Assembly (NCBI GenBank): GCA_009829735.1
Contig: CM020618.1
Location: forward strand, 3,160,882-3,224,881
Reading direction: 5' to 3'
Source: Pyropia yezoensis
Taxonomy: Eukaryota; Rhodophyta; Bangiophyceae; Bangiales; Bangiaceae
Length of the DNA: 64,000 nt
Shown piece by piece: positions 53,501 to 64,000 of the stretch. The notes beneath the pieces were generated by a model. It worked only from the letters and a program-made list of their open reading frames with translations. It did not search any database and had not been told where the DNA came from. The stretch's first letter is position 1. Every line of letters starts with the position of its first letter. A program made the translations under genes and the position numbers.

Positions 53501-56167
53501 AGAGCACGACCCAGGTGAGACGGTGGCCTACGGTTCAACCGATGCCAATGAAAGGATATGTGGAGGCCTGACCGGGTGGCCACGCGGCTCTCCGCGCGGC
53601 TCCCCGGTTGGTGGGTCCTGTCGGGATCCTTGGGCTCGCTCGGGAATGAAGTGACCCGAGACCGACACCGGTATCTCAACGAGAGGCCGGATGTGGGGCG
53701 TAAGCCGAATCCAATGGTATCGGTTTTGCCCTCAGTAGGGGGGCACTGTGTTTTTGAGTGTTCGCATTTCGAAGGATTTATTATTGTTACTGCCCCGCTG
53801 GTTGGGATGACCCCTCAGAGAGGGACGGGGAGATTTCTGGTGGCACCGCTGGCTTGGGACATGATTGGCCCGCACGTGGCCCGAGGTGTAGGGTCGATGA
53901 GTGCGGAGTGAGGGGAGGATATGTGCGCGCAGGGGGTGCTCGTTGCACTCCCCCTTTGTAAACGTAGACTTGCGTGTGCTTGGATACTGCTGTCCTGGTG
54001 CGTGCTCCTCGCGTCCTAGCCAGCCAGGTAGTTGGGGGCTCTGCATCTCACCGGTCTCCATATACGTACACATGGTTCGTTTTCCGTGTGATCAGAGTGC
54101 TAGACGCCTACAAAGTGAAGCCGCCGCAATGATAGGCCACGACTCTACCGCGTGTATCTTCTGCCGGTCAGCGAGTGGTGCCTTTGGCAGCACCGGAGGC
54201 GGTGCGCAGCGGTAGGCGGCCAAAGACACCAGGCCGCTTTCCACCGCATCGCTGGGCGAGAAAAAAGCCCGACCAGAGTCGAGATCTGAACGAGTGATAA
54301 CGAACCGGCCGAGACCCACGACGGGAAAAACTAATGATCGAGGACACTGCACTTCCTCGAAGTCAGTAGCGATCTAAAAATCGTGACAGATTCGGTCCCA
54401 GACTCTAAGAAGGGGTTGTGACTCGTCAGCGGAACAAAAAAAAAAATTCCATGCGTTCCTCGTTCCCTTTGCCTCAAGTCCCCCTCTCTTTTCTACGCGC
54501 CGGCAGGGCGAGCTGCCAGCATCCCGACGGACATAAAGACGTAAGGGACTGTGTGCCTGTTTCGTGCTCGTGAGTGAGGGCGGGGGGCATCGGTATGCAG
54601 GCGAGCTGTCAAGAACTTAAAGGGGCTGGACGATTGGTAGGTAGGGAAGTGTTCAAGACCACTGTGAGGCACAAGGACTGGGTGTGATATGGGGGACTTT
54701 TTTTTTTGACGCTCATCCCTTCACTAGCAGCTTGCTAAGATTGCTTCTCTCCATCCTGCTGCTTCTGCCGGCTGTCTGCCGCCTGTCGTCCACCGCTCTG
54801 TCCACCATCTTCTCGCCACCCTCTCCCCCTTTTCTAGTGGATCACTTCCGCTCCCGTTTCCCGTGAAGGCAGGTTGGGTGGTGTGGAGTCAGTGTACTGA
54901 GCACTGGGACTTAGACATGTAAATGAAGTGGTGTCTGTCCATCAATGACCAATCCCGGAGAAAAGCCCAGGAGGCTGCAGAACCCTCTTCTCAAGATCTA
55001 TTTTTCTCTCCGCTCCCTCATTTCCTTTTGTGGGGGTATCTTTGAAGGCTGGTGGCAAGACGTTTTCGAATCCTCTCTCCACGGATATCTCGTCTGTCCT
55101 TTTCGCGCTTTTTTGGAAGTGCTGTGGACCGCTACGCACTCGAGTCAATTGGCCGCCATCGGGGTGCTGCAAACGATGCCCCGCATGAGCCTCGTGAACA
55201 AACTGCTGGTTTAGCTCGGGCGCACCAGATGAGCCAGAGCCTCGAGGGTATGCATGCCCGCCCCATCTTGATCCCGGCGGACTCTTCGCCAGACGCGCTG
55301 GTATATGTAAAGTAGTTATTCGACTCTGTTCTGCTGGGTTATATATGGTCCACATACAACCCAGCCGCACTCGCACTAAGGGTGCTCTCCATTTACGAAC
55401 AGATATCTCTATCCGACCGAATTCGAAAGCCGACACCCACAAATTAGGACCGGCCAAAAACACAATTGCTGTGCTGGTCACACACGGCGCGCACGGACGC
55501 GACACCCCACCGCCGTCACCACCACCGTGCTCTCCCACCATCCTTGCGGCCGCGCCGTCCCACCACCCCTGCGGCCTCGATCGAGCGGCCGGGCTCCCCT
55601 CTGTTTTCTTTTGCATCCCGTGCACTGTGCGCTTCCCAAATCAAGTTGCGTGTGCTTCTCTGATATTCATTGGAACCCGCAGATCTGCCCCTCATTGACG
55701 CTTCGCCCACCAAGATTCAGGAGGATTACGAGACCGTCGCCCATGCCGGCAGGCGATCGGATCCGGCTTCAACAACTGGTGGCCCAACGGGTGCTTCTTC
55801 CGTCGCCCAGTCTACGATGCAAGGGCGGCCTGCCAATGTTTCGAACTAAGAGTGGGTTAAAATGAGAATGGAGCAGCAGGTCGGAAGCGCAGCCATGGCC
55901 CCAGCGGTGCCCGCTACGCGACGGTCGGAAGGAGATTCGATGCAGATGACCGGCATTCAGCGATCGTCTCCGTCAGGTGTCGGCGCGGAGGGCGCATCTC
56001 CGGACGAGGCCGATCACCCTCGGTTGGACTTTCCACTGACATTCTCGTCGGACAATACCCGACTGTCCACCGCACCACTAATCGGCGCCGCCGCCCTGGA
56101 AGTGAACTGAAAGTATCTGCACCCGCGGCCCACCGGCGGTGGGGCGCCAATCAGGCCTGGTGGTGGC
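50552..56167. other. long region without a confident gene
   Basis: This is lower-GC DNA than its surroundings, especially 51800-52700. Small open frames exist (52725-53252 minus, 175 codons; 54942-55625 minus, 227 codons; 55862-56110 plus, 82 codons), but none has a recognisable motif. 51820-52080 has several copies of AAC(T/G)GTTC. Homopolymers occur at about 54437 (A-run) and 54698 (T-run). No LTR, rRNA or tRNA was recognised. Confidence 0.5.
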
Positions 56168-58440
56168 GTGGTGCTGCTGTCTGCGCACGCGAGGGGTCGC
56201 GGCACCGTTACTCCGTCCACCCCGTTGGCCAGCAGATCGGGCAGTGCACCCTCTGGGCAACCAGGGCCTGCAGCTTGTGGCAGTATTGACCCCCAGGTAC
56301 GGGGGCAACACGTGCCGTGCAAGGGGCGGCAGGCCACTAGCCTGATCCGTTTTTCCCCCTGCATTTGGGTCCGTATTCCCTAAGTTTAAGATAGTTAGCT
56401 TAGTAGTAAATCCAACTTAGATTAGAGGGTTCTCTGCATTTATCGTCTTGAATTTTCGTGTGGCCCGGTGGGCAGGTGCTGGGGTGGGAGATCCTGAGTG
56501 GCGAGATTCTGAGGGGACCCTGGGGGGATAAGGGGAGGGACAGCGGGGCTTGGCCCTGCGTCCCCGTCCCGACCAAGAATCTGTTGGACCACACACCATC
56601 TTCTTGTTTGTCAGTGGGAGGTTTGCCCCACAACAGGGACAGAGTGTGTGCGACTTGCACTTCTTCCGGTTCCCCCGACACAGGAGGCAGCCCTTGTACA
56701 CCGCCCCAACTTGGGTGCCGTGTGTGTAAGTGGTTTTTGCCACACAGCTGCCACTGCGCAGTCGCTTTCGGCAGGCTGCGCGGCCCAAGCACCAATTACG
56801 ATTTCGAGCGGGCTGCGTCTTGCAGGCGTCGCAAGAGTGATCAACGGTGCGGCGGCGGCCGCCAAGGCGTCGATGATGCACCACCCCTCTGACGTGGCCC
56901 CTGACGTGTCCGAGGGAGCGCGCGAGGCTGCCCGAGCGGCAGCCGTGACGGCACACGCTGTGCTGACATCACCTCCGTCTTCGCGGACGCCGGCGAGTGA
57001 TGTGGCGGGACATAGACGTAAATAAACCCCCAGTACTCTCGAGACCAAGTTCCTTGTGATCCACTGGAAGGAGGCGGCAAAATCCTGGCCCTTCATCCAC
57101 AACAAGCTGGGTGAGCGCTTCCCCTAGAGTACGCTCAAGAAGATCTACTTCCACCGCGCTTCCATTTTCGCGAGAGCGGAAGCCGGCGCTTCGCCTGAGC
57201 AGCAGTCATCGAAAGCCGACACACATCCGGCTCTTGATGCGCAGCTGCACGCCTTGTGCTTGGCTCTGCGGGCCGGCGGGCGCAAGCAGGTTCCACTGTC
57301 GTTGGCAATCCTAGGGTGCAAGGCGCTGGGGATTGCAGCCTCCCTGGGCGTCACCAACTTCTCTGCTTCATATGGCTACATGCAGGGGTGGTCCCGACGC
57401 TCCGGGTGGCCCGACGTGGATCTTCACGGGTCTGGGGCATCCGCCAACGTGGAGGAGGCTGCGGCGCGGATGAAATCCGCCGCCAACTGGAAGGAGTGGA
57501 CCCCGACCTGATGTACAAGTGGATGAGACTGGCCTTCTGTACAGGTGCCTTCCTTCCCGGTATTACGTGCCGTCGGCAGACCACAGCCAAGCGAGGGGCT
57601 CGAAGGTGAGGAAATGCAAGGACCGGGTCACCCTCACCCTGTGCTGTGACGCAGATGGGTCCCACAAGCTTCCCGTCGCCATGATCGGCAAGGTCGTCTA
57701 GACATTGTCCTTCACTGGCGAGGGCAAGAGGTGTCCTCTACCAGACGTTTCGCGAAAACCGGCCTGGACGGACTCAGCCGTATTCCTTCGGTGGTTTCAG
57801 GAGGTATTTTTCTACCAGCCATCAGAAAGCGGAGAAGGAGCCACGTGTTCCTTACAATGGATAACCACGGCTGCCACAGCGAATTATCCGACCTCCAGCT
57901 GACCGTCATTGAGCTCCCGCCAAATACCACGGCCGTGTCCCAGCCGTTGGACGCCGGGGTCATGGCGGCACTGAAGCGTAGGTACTAAGTCCGCATGCTG
58001 CAACGGGTGGTTCACAGCCTGATCACCCCGACTGCGTCTGGCGCCGTGGCTGCACGGGTGCCACGTGGGAGGGTTTCGACGTCGGTGGTCAAGCGCACCT
58101 GATAGACGCCACGCGAGTTATTGAGGAGGAGTGGCTGGCTATCGCAGCCCAGTATCTGGCCAACTGCTGGCTCCAGGCAGCTGTACTCCCCGCCGAGGCC
58201 ACAGCAGAGGTGCGGCGCACTGTGCACGGGGTTGTGCCGGCCTTCGTCAACTCGCACATGAACGTCTCAGAAACTGTCGCCTTGATGGCTAATGCGACCA
58301 TTTCGGAGGAGTTTGAGGGTGTGGGTGACTCCAAGCAGGAGGTGGCGGCGAGACAGTGGTTGGCACCTAAGGAGGACATTGAGGCTATAAGCGCCACAGT
58401 GAACATGGTGGTACAGAGCGAGGAGGCCGAGGACGAGTGA
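56168..58440 (+). pseudogene. CENP-B/pogo-type DDE transposase, decayed, split by a solo LTR
   Basis: An Ala-rich N-terminal frame (open from 56168) continues after the solo LTR as AATAQSLSAGCAAQAP when the LTR and one CAGCT are removed. It then meets stops near 57024 and 57125 and gives LKKIYF and a CENP-B-type helix-turn-helix (LGVTNFSASYGYMQGWSRRSG, LHGSG). The catalytic segments are VDETGLLYRCLPSRYY with KDRVTLTLCCDADGSHKLPV (57519-57698), then a TAG at 57699-57701 and WTDSAVFLRWFQEVF. After another frameshift come TMDNHGCHSE and LPPNTTAVSQPLDAGVMAALKRRY (57860-57988). The frame later resumes at 58210-58440. It differs from the transposase at 258, so two pogo-like lineages are present. 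Confidence 0.78.
56276..56744 (+). repeat. family-B solo LTR, subtype alpha (469 bp)
   Basis: TGTGGCAGTATTG to TTTTTGCCACA, flanked on both sides by CAGCT (56271-56275 and 56745-56749). There is no internal retrotransposon sequence. This is the product of LTR-LTR recombination after a normal insertion with a 5-bp duplication. Confidence 0.95.
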
Positions 58441-58837
58441 GCCCTATGCGTGAGAGCGTGCTATGAACCAGTCGATTATTTTTGCGCTGGATACGGTCCT
58501 CCCGGTCGAGCCTGTTTGACCCCCGGGTTGTGACTTGTCCGCAGGCTGACTGCTCAGCCGCACCTCCATCCCTGCACCAGTGACCAAGTTGCATATACAT
58601 ACACATTTATTAGAAGGACTGGTCCGACTCGAGCAGCAGTACTTCAATCTTGGCATATACTCTAAATTAAAAGTGGGCTACTATCCGAGATGACCCCCAC
58701 GTATAACCCCGTACGCACTCTACAGCTTCAGAATCTTTGACTCGTGTTTCAGCCAGACCTCTGGACCGTGAACGCCGCTTGTGCAGCACATCCCTGCGTG
58801 GGTGCGTTCTTGGGCTCTATATGCGGTCGCATCTACG
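58441..58837. other. short unassigned region left of third A element
   Basis: Nothing recognisable. 58833-58837 (CTACG) is the expected left target-site duplication of the following element; its partner lies outside the window. Confidence 0.5.
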
Positions 58838-59201
58838 TGTAGCACAATAGGGTATCCGTCGCACGTCCACTCTCAGGGAACACTCACCAAGGGGGATCGA
58901 CACCAACGTCACCGGGAGGCCAAGGTTGCTGTCCTTGGAGCGCAAGCCACGGGACCAAGATGGGAGCCCAAATGGGAAGGGTTTGTTGTTCTGCCTTGGC
59001 CGGCGGTGGATTCGCCGCCGGCCGCCTCGTTATAAACCCTCGGAGACACTACTAACTACCCTCCACCCCAAGATGCAAGTCCCTCTGGTCATACGTAACT
59101 TATAGATACCGTGACCAGGACGGACTCTCAAATTGAAAGCCAAGGATTAGAAGTAGCCCCCCTAATATTAGGGTCACAATACGGCCAACCATATTGCTAC
59201 A
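58838..59201 (-). repeat. family-A 3' LTR (364 bp)
   Basis: TGTAGCACAATAGGGTATCC to ATATTGCTACA. TATAAA is at 59031-59036 on the plus strand. The polypurine tract follows as TATCCCCCCCTT. Confidence 0.9.
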
Positions 59202-59791
59202 TATCCCCCCCTTAGATTCGGCCCGTCCTCGGGTCGAGTTGCATTCGGGTTACCGAATGTAAGTGGGTCGCGTGACCGTTTACCAGTCGGGTGGGGCTTT
59301 GCGCCCCGTCGCGACAGACACCCCTTTTCGAGGTTGTCTGAGGGGGGTGCCCCCCTTTGTGTGGTACCCACACGATCCGTTTTCCGGACCGTTAATTTCC
59401 CGATGCGGGTTTCTGTTCACGACCCCCCTTTCCGAGGGGTGGTGCAAGCGGATCCGCCACCAGGTGTCTGGTGGTAGGGGAGCCCCTCTCGTGTTACCGA
59501 GTGAGTGGGGGCGGCCGCTCCCGCTTTTCGCGGGGGCGGTTTCGGGGTGAACCCCTCTTGGTTGCCCCGTACGGGGGTGTGGCCCCGGCCCGCCCAGGTG
59601 CCTGGGTGGAGCGCGTTCGTAGCCACGTGGAGCGCGGGTCGACCCGCGTGCCTGCGGCGCTTCTCGTGGCCGGTTGTGGTCATAAGCGCGGGTGCCCGCG
59701 CTTCCCTGGCTCGTCCCGGCTGTCCCACCGTACCGGGTCGTAGCTGTCGACGGCTTGTCTGACGGGCCGCCCCTGCTACCCTGGTTTCACC
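59202..59791. other. leader between LTR and antisense ORF, third A element
   Basis: No gene is supported. It is well conserved with 2283-2867 over the first 280 bp, then increasingly diverged. It is the presumed upstream region of the antisense gene. Confidence 0.45.
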
Positions 59792-62161
59792 ATGTCGGAC
59801 CCCCACGTACCCGGGGGCGAGGACGGCCTCCTGCTTGAGGAGGAGGAAGAGGTGATGGTGGACGACGTTCCCGTCTCCGCCACCGCCGCCGAGTGCTTCT
59901 TAGCGAGCTCGTCGGAGGACGAGGACGACCGGGTGACCGTTCGTGTGGCCCCGGACGGCGCGCCGGGCGGGTTGTCGTCCGTGTGTAGCGGCACGACGGC
60001 TCCGTCGGGTGGCGGACAATCGCGTGCAGCGGTGGCCTCTATTGCTACTCCTCCGGCGGCGCGGATGGCTTCTGTCGCCGGTGCCGGCGCGGCTCTACCT
60101 CAAGACGGTGTCGCCGGCGTGGCGGATGGTAGTGGCGGCACCCCGGCCGGTACGGCGGGTCAAGACGGCGCGGGTGCCCGCCCGGATGGTGTGTCCGCTG
60201 CGGTGGGTAGCGGGTCTACCCGTGCTGCCCCCGTGGTACCCTCGTCGGGCCCGGGTGGCGGCGATGCTCTGCCCGCGGTGCCGCGGACGCGTGATGGTCA
60301 AGAATTATCTACCCCGATGGCAGTGGACTCCGGGAGCTACTCCGGGCGGGCGCCCGCCCTTCTTCTTCCTCCTCGGCCTCGTGCACCTTCGGCGCCGGCC
60401 CATCTGCCGGTGGGGCATCCCCCGGCGCCCCCGATTTTTCCTGGTCCTGCCCAGGTTGCCCCGTTGGGTGGCGGCGTCGCCGTGGCGGCGGGTCAACCCG
60501 CCATGTCGTTGTCCGACTTGGTGGCTCGGGTTCGAAGCATGACTGTGCAAGAGTCAATGGAGTCCGCTGGGCGGATGAGGGTGGACTTCCACCAATCGCG
60601 TCTCTCTGGAGGGACTTCCCGCCGCGTCAGGGTGGACCCGAGCTGGGAGCGGGAGTTGGTGCGGCTGGTCAACCAGCCGAACGCGGTGCGGGTGGAACAC
60701 CATTGGATCCTGAGTCAGCCGGACGACCGGCATGCGCAGCTCTGGCGCACCCGGGTGGGACGGGGTGAGGTCTACCTCGACCCCGCCTTCGGGGTATGCG
60801 ACCTGATTGCCCCCGCGTTGCCGCAGGAGGTTGACTACCCGGCTAGTGCTCGGGGGATAGCGGCGGCGGCGGAGCCGGTTGCGTTTGGGGAGACGGTGGG
60901 CGATACCGGTCGTTATCCCGACTTTGATTATTACCCGGGGGTATCCCCGTATCTGTCGTTGACGGCTCCCTACCCGCCTAGGGCGGGGTTGAAGTCGGCG
61001 TCGAGCTGGCGACGTAACCATGGTGTCATGGCGGATGCGTTCCGCACCGATATAACGTGAGCGTTGCAGACCGGCAACGGTCGTGCGCCGGTATACACTC
61101 CCGTGCGCCCGCCTCTGTGGCAGGAGGGGTGGGAACCCGCCCCTGCTTTCCGGTTTGACACCGGCTCCTGTCTCCGATACTTCGGGAGTGTGTTGGCCTC
61201 CCGGCCGGTCCACCCGTTGCAGGGTACCTTCACCCTTGAGGTTACCCTCGGGCAGGCTTCCTCCTTCTTGCTGTCCGTCCGCCGGCAGGGGCGCCTGTTT
61301 CATCTTCCGACGGGTGTCCGTCGGCACATCGCGCAGTTGGGCGTGGACCTGATAGCCGCCAAGACCGGGTTGGCCCGGGAGTTCGAGGCCCTGCTGGCTG
61401 TTCACGATGCCGTGAACTGGGCTGGGGTGTTGGCCCTTCCCCCGTACCGGGACCCGCAGGCTGGGGCTTCCCTCTTGCCTCGTCACTCGTTGCGTATCCG
61501 GCGTACTCAGCCGGGTGAGCCCAATTGCCATGGGTGGGCGTCCACCGAGGCTGTTGCTGACCTGGGTATTCCCATGGTTATCCATGACCCTCTCCAGGTC
61601 CTTGCCCCGTGGTTCGGTAACCCGATACCGGCGGCGGTAGGCCGTCGTCCCCGAGAGTGGGGCTCTGCGGGTGGAGAGCGTGAGGTGTCCCGTCGTCGGG
61701 CGGAGCCCCGCCGGGGATACGGTGGAGCCCCTTCGGTGGGGTCCTACCGGGCCTCATATCAGGCGCCACCGGCTCCGGTGGTGGCCGTGTCGGCTCCTGT
61801 GGCTCCTCTGGCTGCGCCAGTGTCACCTCCCGCCCCTGTCATGAATGGCGTGGGTCCCCGTCTCTGGTATGAGGGCGTTGACGCCCTTGTTGCCCGCGCA
61901 GTGCGGGAGGGTCTCTCTGTTAGCTGGGGGGATATCCCCCCAGGTGCTGCGCTGGTTGGGTCAGCGCGTTGCTTCGGTGGTGTGCTTGACCGCCCCCAGA
62001 CAGCTCTGGAGGACGTGGAGGCTGGCCGCAGCACCCTCGGCCAGCTATGCACCGAGGTAACTCGGGTGATTGACCGTCGTGAGATTGCCGACCGGTGGAG
62101 CACGGAGGTATACGCGCTTACGCGTGAGTTGCCTCCCTCGGGCAGTGGGTCTACCCACTGA
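59792..62161 (+). pseudogene. antisense ORF of third A element, one TGA stop
   Basis: The ATG at 59792 (MSDPHVPGGEDGLLLEEEEE) gives 789 codons to the stop at 62159-62161. A TGA at 61058-61060 replaces the TGT Cys codon of the other copies. The N-terminal 190 residues keep an acidic start and Gly/Pro/Ala-rich composition but have largely different sequence from copy 1. From about residue 195 (APALLLPPRPR) onward the two are nearly identical in protein, with several silent differences in DNA. Confidence 0.75.
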
Positions 62162-62639
62162 GGAGTGCTATTGTTAGTGCGGGAGAGGGCCCCGGTGACC
62201 CTTATGGTGGCCGGGTATTAGTGAGTATAAACTCATCCCCTTTGGGGGCATTGCTTGCCTCTGTTTGCTGCCCTGGGAAGTACTCCTTCCGGCTCAGTGG
62301 TGCCTTGCCTCCCGTCCAACTTCTTCCGGTTGGTTCACGCTAGGGGAGGTCATCCTCCCTCACTTTGTGTCTTGGCTTGGGGAGGTCATCCTCCCTTGTA
62401 AGCCCCCTAGTTACTTCGATATTATCGGAGTTAGCCTTTACCTTTAAGTCAACTTATTAAGGTTCAGGTTTTGCTTAGTTACCTAAGCTTGGTTCGACTT
62501 AGAAACCTAAGTCTGATTTGACTTAGAAACCTAAGTCTGATTTGACTTAGAAACCTAAGTCTGCCATAACCATGTCACACCCTACTTAGTAGGTCTAAGC
62601 CCCACCCCCCAACATCCGAAGTCGGTGTCGGTTGGGTTG
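62162..62639. promoter_or_regulatory. hairpin-rich convergent junction, third A element
   Basis: Equivalent to 5316-5769. Both GGGAGG-TCAT-CCTCCC hairpins are kept. The ACTTAG-AAAC-CTAAGT unit is present three times (62497, 62521, 62545) instead of two. Confidence 0.5.
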
Positions 62640-64000
62640 TTACAGGAGGCGGCGTCGCCTCATGTAAGGCATGAGTAGTTGGCGGGGTATATTCGCCGCT
62701 TGTTCCCAGGTGGGTGAGTCGTAACCAACCCACATTACCTTGACGTACCAGGGTTCTGGTAGATCTGGGTCGGTATGTCCGACGATGCTCTCCACCTGGT
62801 ATGGGATTCCATCCGGTCCCACCGGGTCATCCGACCGGTGGGTGGTAAGCGCTTCATGTAGCAACCCAGCCGGTACCGGCTGAGGATGTTCCGGCTTTGG
62901 CGCCGGTGTGCCATCGTTAATACTGATGCGTTGTATCTCCGTATCGGAGTGCAGTATGACAGAGTGATCATCTCTGTGTAAGATCTGGTACGGTCCCTTG
63001 ACCGGTTGCATGAGCTTGTTCCCTCGGAACTTCTGGTGTCTGATATAGACCCAGTCACCTGTCATCAGGGTAGCGTTGCGCACCCGTAGTCGGGCGTCGA
63101 AGTTCTTCTTGTATCGAAGTTGTGTTCTGTCAAGGGCACCCTTGAGCTTAGGAATCATCCACGATAGCTTGGCCAACCAAGCTAAGTGGATGCGTTCGGC
63201 CGGTCGGCCCTTCGGTGTATCATACCGGGTGCACCTGCCAGGTGGCAGCGTCAGGTTCCCGACGCCTAGTGGCATGACCCACTCCAGTGGGGCGATGTTT
63301 GTACTCCGATGTGGCCTGGCATTTTATGCCAGGGTGAGTACGGACAGAAGCCTGTCCCAAGTGTTCGTGTGCTCGGCCACGTAGCACTGTAGCATCTTAA
63401 CGATGGTGCGGTTAAACCGCTCCACTGGCCCGTTGGTTTGCGGGTGGTAGTCGGATGCCCGACGTGGTTCGATGCCGAACATGCCCATGACCTTAGTGCA
63501 GAATGCCGACGTCAGGTTTGCTCCGTTGTCGGAGAGGAGTTGCTTCATGACTCCGTATGCACTGATCCAGTGGTCACCCACTGCGTTCATAATTGTGTAT
63601 GCCGTATCATTCGGGATGGCTGCCGCTCGTGACAGCTTAGTGAAGCGGTCAGACATGACTAGGATGTACCTGTTCCCTTCTTCCGTTACCGGAAGTGGCC
63701 CGAGTATGTCGATAGCGACTTGCTCGTTGGGCCCATCAGGTGGGAATAGCTTCATGGCAGACGCCCGCCTATGTAGACTAATGCGGTTACGTGCACAGGG
63801 GTGGCATCCCCTTACGTGGTCGACCACATCGACGGCCATTGCTGGCCAGTAGAAGAACCTTCGCATTGCTGCGAACATGCGCGAACCCCCCGGGTGTCCG
63901 GCTGTGGGGTTCTCGTGTTCTCGTTCCATGACGGCCTGCCGTAAGGACACGCGAACCACGACCTGATGCCGTCCATCGGCGGGTGCCCGCCGATATATGA
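62640..64000 (-). pseudogene. pol: family-A pol, third element, partial
   Basis: This is the C-terminal part of Pol: integrase zinc finger and DDE core, GPYQIL motif and chromodomain (WYVKVMWVGYDSPTWE, ending MRRRRLL). A TAA at 63324-63326 replaces the Tyr codon in LTLAYNARPH. The frame is open to the window edge. The protein is otherwise close to the intact copy. Confidence 0.88.

Larger units (their letters stand above)
58838..64000 (-). mobile_element. third family-A chromovirus, cut by the window end
   Basis: It has the 3' LTR, polypurine tract, antisense ORF, hairpin junction and the 3' half of pol, in the same order and orientation as the element at 1921. It is distinctly diverged from it, so it is an older or separate insertion. 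Gag and the 5' LTR lie beyond the window. Confidence 0.92.

Noticed and set aside
1..64000. tRNA, rRNA or CRISPR features
   Set aside because: No cloverleaf-like B-box, rRNA core sequence or regularly spaced short repeats were recognised; GGTTCGA-like strings fall inside coding frames.

Overview
This is a repeat-dense stretch of a GC-rich eukaryotic nuclear genome. The evidence is Ty3/gypsy chromoviruses with LTRs and chromodomains, pogo/Tigger-type and PIF/Harbinger DNA transposons, a divergent histone H3 gene, a scaffold gap of exactly 500 N, and no bacterial operon structure. A GC-rich alga (for example a bangiophyte red alga) would fit, but nothing in the sequence settles the species.

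Layout. (1) 258-1920: a decayed pogo/Tigger-like transposase gene, cut by a family-A chromovirus whose coding strand is minus. The A element runs from its 3' LTR at 1921-2282 to its 5' LTR at 20696-21057 and is flanked by the 5-bp duplication GCACG. The 500-N gap (10657-11156) sits between two near-identical 7.8-kb blocks (2808-10656 and 11157-18999). The block pattern plus the outer target-site duplication suggest one element about 10.8 kb long that the assembly placed twice. (2) 21063-21234: the rest of the transposase. (3) 21240-30825 (B1, plus) and 33123-42202 (B2, minus): two family-B chromoviruses lying tail to tail around a 2.3-kb spacer. Their target-site duplications and LTR subtypes match crosswise, which shows that recombination between the two elements inverted the DNA between them. 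(4) 42442-42860: a centromere-type histone H3 (CenH3/CENP-A-like) gene, minus strand, with one apparent 1-nt frame break. (5) 45100-46360: a 92-94-bp GC-rich minisatellite. (6) 46711-50551: a PIF/Harbinger transposon with a Myb/SANT-like ORF (plus) converging on a DDE transposase (minus) that carries two TGA stops. (7) 50552-56167: no confident gene. (8) 56168-58440: a CENP-B/pogo-like transposase pseudogene split by a family-B solo LTR (56276-56744, TSD CAGCT). (9) 58838-64000: the left part of a third family-A element, cut by the window end.

The most unusual biology is in the retrotransposons. In both families gag and pol are joined by the same correctly phased -1 frameshift heptamer GGGAAAC, and both use nearly the same tRNA-primer site. 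Both also carry, between pol and the 3' LTR and on the opposite strand, a long ORF for an unrecognised protein. The two antisense proteins share spaced motifs (PPYL, RR, YFxSV-like, RGxLxHLP, a later H...W), so they look like one conserved family. In family A the antisense gene and pol converge on a hairpin-rich 454-bp region, and the LTR carries a TATAAA motif facing the antisense ORF.
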